Source: Bacteroidota bacterium (GTDB lineage Bacteria > Bacteroidota > Bacteroidia > Bacteroidales > Prolixibacteraceae). Taken from it: a DNA stretch of 8,722 bases. Below the pieces are notes generated by a model that saw only the letters and a list, made by a program, of their open reading frames with translations, made no database searches and was not told the DNA's origin. Position numbers and translations under genes: made by a program. The stretch spans positions 1 to 8,722 of the forward strand of contig JAMDDG010000322.1 of assembly GCA_023488865.1 (NCBI GenBank). The letters are read 5' to 3'. This document shows positions 7,388 to 8,722 of this stretch, one piece after another (within the stretch, counting starts at the first letter, position 1; each line of letters opens with the position of its first letter).

Positions 7388-8419
7388 TTAGTTAATAATA
7401 ATCTCTCGCATTGAATAAGAATTGTCTGCGAGTTTTTTGGCTTTTTTTATCTGATATTTGATTGGAGATGATTTACTTAGCAGATCAAGCACCTGCTCGA
7501 TCGGTTCATCCGTGAAAGTTGCCGTAAACCGGTACCGTTTCAGTTCATTATTATTGATTTTTACGGTTACATTGTACCAATTCCCCAATTTTTCGGCTAC
7601 ATTTTCAATTGGATCATTGAAGAAAACCAGTTTACCATCTTTCCAAGCAATGTATTTATCCAGGTCCTCCTCAACGGAAACATTGATCACTTTCCCGTCT
7701 GTCCTAAATACCGCCCGATCCGAAGGTTTTAATTCGGCTAATTGTCTGGAAATTCCGTCCGATTCCCTTTCCAAAACAACTTTACCATGGACAAGGGTTG
7801 TAGAGATCATGTTGGTTCCCGGGTAGGCCTGAAGATCAAATGCTGTCCCCAATACCTTTACATTGATTTCACTCGTCTTAACGATAAACGGTCTGGCTGG
7901 ATTGGGGGTAACATCAAAAAAGGCCTCGCCGACCAATTCTACGTTACGCGTTTTGCCACTAAATTCAGTCGGGAAAATCAGCTTACTACCCGAGTTAAGA
8001 TTGACCAGCGTCCCGTCGGAAAGCCGAAATTTAGACCGCACACCAAAAATGGTGGAGATTTCCTGAACAATCACCGGATTTTCATTTCGATCAGAAAAAT
8101 CAGTAGTGGTGTAGTAATAGATATAGGCTGATGAAAACAATACGGACAATAAAAGTACTGCAGCAGCTCTTTGAAAGAATTGTAAGTAATTGAATTTTTT
8201 AAAAAACAGCCTCAATTTTGTCTTGGACAAGGCATCTTCGACATCAATCGGTTTTAATGCAATTTTTTGTCCAGATTCCTCCCATAACAAGCGATAGTCT
8301 TCAAATATTTTTCGGTCGGTTGGATTTGATTCCAAGTGACTTCTTAACTCCTGGTTTTCAGTGTCTGTAAGATTACCGGTAAAATATCCGGACATCAAAA
8401 TATGAATTTTCTCCTGCAT
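7388..8419 (-). CDS. FecR-family anti-sigma factor (FecR domain plus C-terminal DUF4974)
   Basis: FecR proteins sit in the inner membrane, hold an ECF sigma factor through their cytoplasmic N-terminus, and release or activate it when a TonB-dependent receptor reports its ligand. The 343-residue product shows a soluble N-terminal helical region at 1-80 (with LLWEESG at 44-50), one membrane helix at about 84-103 (RAAAVLLLSVLFSSAYIYYY), and a periplasmic FecR domain at about 120-218 including FRLSDGTLVNLNSGSKLIFP, VELVGEAFFDV and VKVLGTAFDLQAY. The C-terminal DUF4974 domain at about 262-327 contains GKLVFFNDPIENVAEKLGNWY and FTATFTDEPIEQVLDLLS. Length and order are standard for Bacteroidota. The next gene downstream on the same strand is the STN-bearing susC, and the presumed partner sigma factor is divergent at 8589. 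The ATG at 8419 is preceded by GAAGAATA, a weak ribosome-binding site. Confidence 0.96.
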   Translation of the reverse strand: MQEKIHILMSGYFTGNLTDTENQELRSHLESNPTDRKIFEDYRLLWEESGQKIALKPIDVEDALSKTKLRLFFKKFNYLQFFQRAAAVLLLSVLFSSAYIYYYTTTDFSDRNENPVIVQEISTIFGVRSKFRLSDGTLVNLNSGSKLIFPTEFSGKTRNVELVGEAFFDVTPNPARPFIVKTSEINVKVLGTAFDLQAYPGTNMISTTLVHGKVVLERESDGISRQLAELKPSDRAVFRTDGKVINVSVEEDLDKYIAWKDGKLVFFNDPIENVAEKLGNWYNVTVKINNNELKRYRFTATFTDEPIEQVLDLLSKSSPIKYQIKKAKKLADNSYSMREIIIN

Positions 8420-8495
8420 TATTCTTCGTATTTTACTGAAAGACGTATTTTTATGGGCTATACCCTACATCACCGAAAATTATTTTTACAGACTG

Positions 8496-8507
8496 TTCAA
8501 ATTTGAA
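8496..8507. promoter_or_regulatory. Perfect 12-bp palindrome in the sigma/anti-sigma divergent region
   Basis: TTCAAATTTGAA is a perfect palindrome located 20 bases upstream of the -33 box of the sigma gene promoter and about 77 bases upstream of the anti-sigma ATG. Its place between divergent regulator genes is where an operator could lie. It is short and AT-rich, the flanking bases do not extend the symmetry, and no binding protein is known, so this is only a candidate. Confidence 0.2.
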
Positions 8508-8527
8508 AGTTTCATTACTAAATACAT

Positions 8528-8557
8528 TGCAACCTCGAATAAACAGCCTATCTTTGT
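8528..8557 (+). promoter_or_regulatory. Bacteroidota primary-sigma promoter for the ECF sigma gene
   Basis: TTG at 8528-8530 and TATCTTTG at 8550-8557 are separated by exactly 19 bases, a full match to the TTG-N19-21-TAnnTTTG consensus of the Bacteroidota housekeeping sigma factor. Transcription would start a few bases downstream, leaving a 5' leader of roughly 25 bases before the ATG at 8589, with GAGGAAGAA at 8559-8567 in that leader. This suggests basal, not autoregulated, expression of the sigma factor. The facing anti-sigma gene shows only TAATTTTC, without a correctly spaced -33 box. Confidence 0.6.
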
Positions 8558-8588
8558 GAGGAAGAACTAATTGACCAGAACCACTATA

Positions 8589-8722
8589 ATGAAGATTGAA
8601 AATGAAGAGAGTGACCGATTTTTGTTTGCACTGTTACATTTGGGGAAGGAAGAAGCGTTTGATTTTATTTTCAGGAAGTATTATAAGATATTAACTGTTC
8701 AGGCTATTCGGTTTGTACATGA
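8589..8722 (+). CDS. ECF-type RNA polymerase sigma factor, N-terminal part (3' end beyond window)
   Basis: ECF sigma factors direct RNA polymerase to the promoters of a regulon and are held or activated by a partner anti-sigma factor. Only the first 44 codons are in the window. They read as the start of region 2 of a Bacteroidota ECF factor: LLHLGKEEAFDFIFRKYYKI at residues 15-34, followed by LTVQAIRFVH, matching the usual pattern of a G-(D/K)-EEAF-x-x-(I/L)FRKYY block before the first conserved helix. The ATG at 8589 is the only usual start codon in this frame after the in-frame TAA at 8541, and a consensus promoter lies just upstream. The gene diverges from the FecR-type anti-sigma gene, with starts 169 bases apart. 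Partnership with that anti-sigma is inferred from adjacency. The DNA-binding region 4 is not visible. Confidence 0.88.
   Translation, partial: MKIENEESDRFLFALLHLGKEEAFDFIFRKYYKILTVQAIRFVH

Noticed and set aside
7458..8131. Plus-strand frames of 67-129 codons opposite the FecR gene
   Set aside because: They overlap the FecR coding region on the other strand and have no domain signature; the FecR frame is complete and canonical.
1..8722. tRNA, rRNA, CRISPR arrays, insertion sequences, integration sites
   Set aside because: No cloverleaf-like segment, spaced direct repeats, transposase frame or terminal inverted repeats were seen on either strand.

Overview
The window comes from a member of the Bacteroidota. 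The evidence is a SusC/SusD pair with a long SusC leader, an STN-bearing TonB-dependent receptor fed by a FecR-type anti-sigma factor, a lipoprotein with acidic residues just after the lipobox cysteine, and a promoter with the phylum-specific TTG-N19-TAnnTTTG layout. Many genes have AT-rich leaders without a clear Shine-Dalgarno sequence. A Bacteroidales/Marinilabiliales-type host is plausible, but the family cannot be fixed from this sequence.

Layout, left to right. Positions 1-527 (minus) hold the first 175 codons of an aspartate kinase, a housekeeping amino-acid gene cut by the window edge and preceded by a candidate promoter. Positions 639-860 (minus) hold an unrecognised 73-codon frame that overlaps the end of a secreted sulfatase (827-2188, minus). 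The overlap carries an in-register A AAA AAC slippery heptamer that would join the two frames. A strong stem-loop (2267-2308) separates the sulfatase from susD (2332-3840, minus), which follows susC (3851-7240, minus) by only 10 bases. A 147-base gap with another stem-loop separates susC from a FecR/DUF4974 anti-sigma gene (7388-8419, minus). A divergent ECF sigma factor starts at 8589 on the plus strand and runs off the right edge.

How the genes fit together (inference from family knowledge). This is a compact glycan-uptake locus with its own trans-envelope switch. SusD captures a glycan at the cell surface and SusC imports it with TonB energy. The STN domain of SusC would report ligand occupancy to the periplasmic C-terminal domain of FecR, which releases or activates the ECF sigma factor to raise transcription of the locus. 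The only catabolic enzyme in view is a formylglycine sulfatase, so the glycan is probably sulfated. No glycoside hydrolase, polysaccharide lyase or sulfatase-maturing enzyme is present in the window.

No tRNA, rRNA, CRISPR array, insertion sequence or attachment site was seen. I found no clearly new system. The least ordinary features are the divergent sigma/anti-sigma arrangement, the sulfatase end with its slippery heptamer and overlapping frame, and the two intergenic stem-loops.
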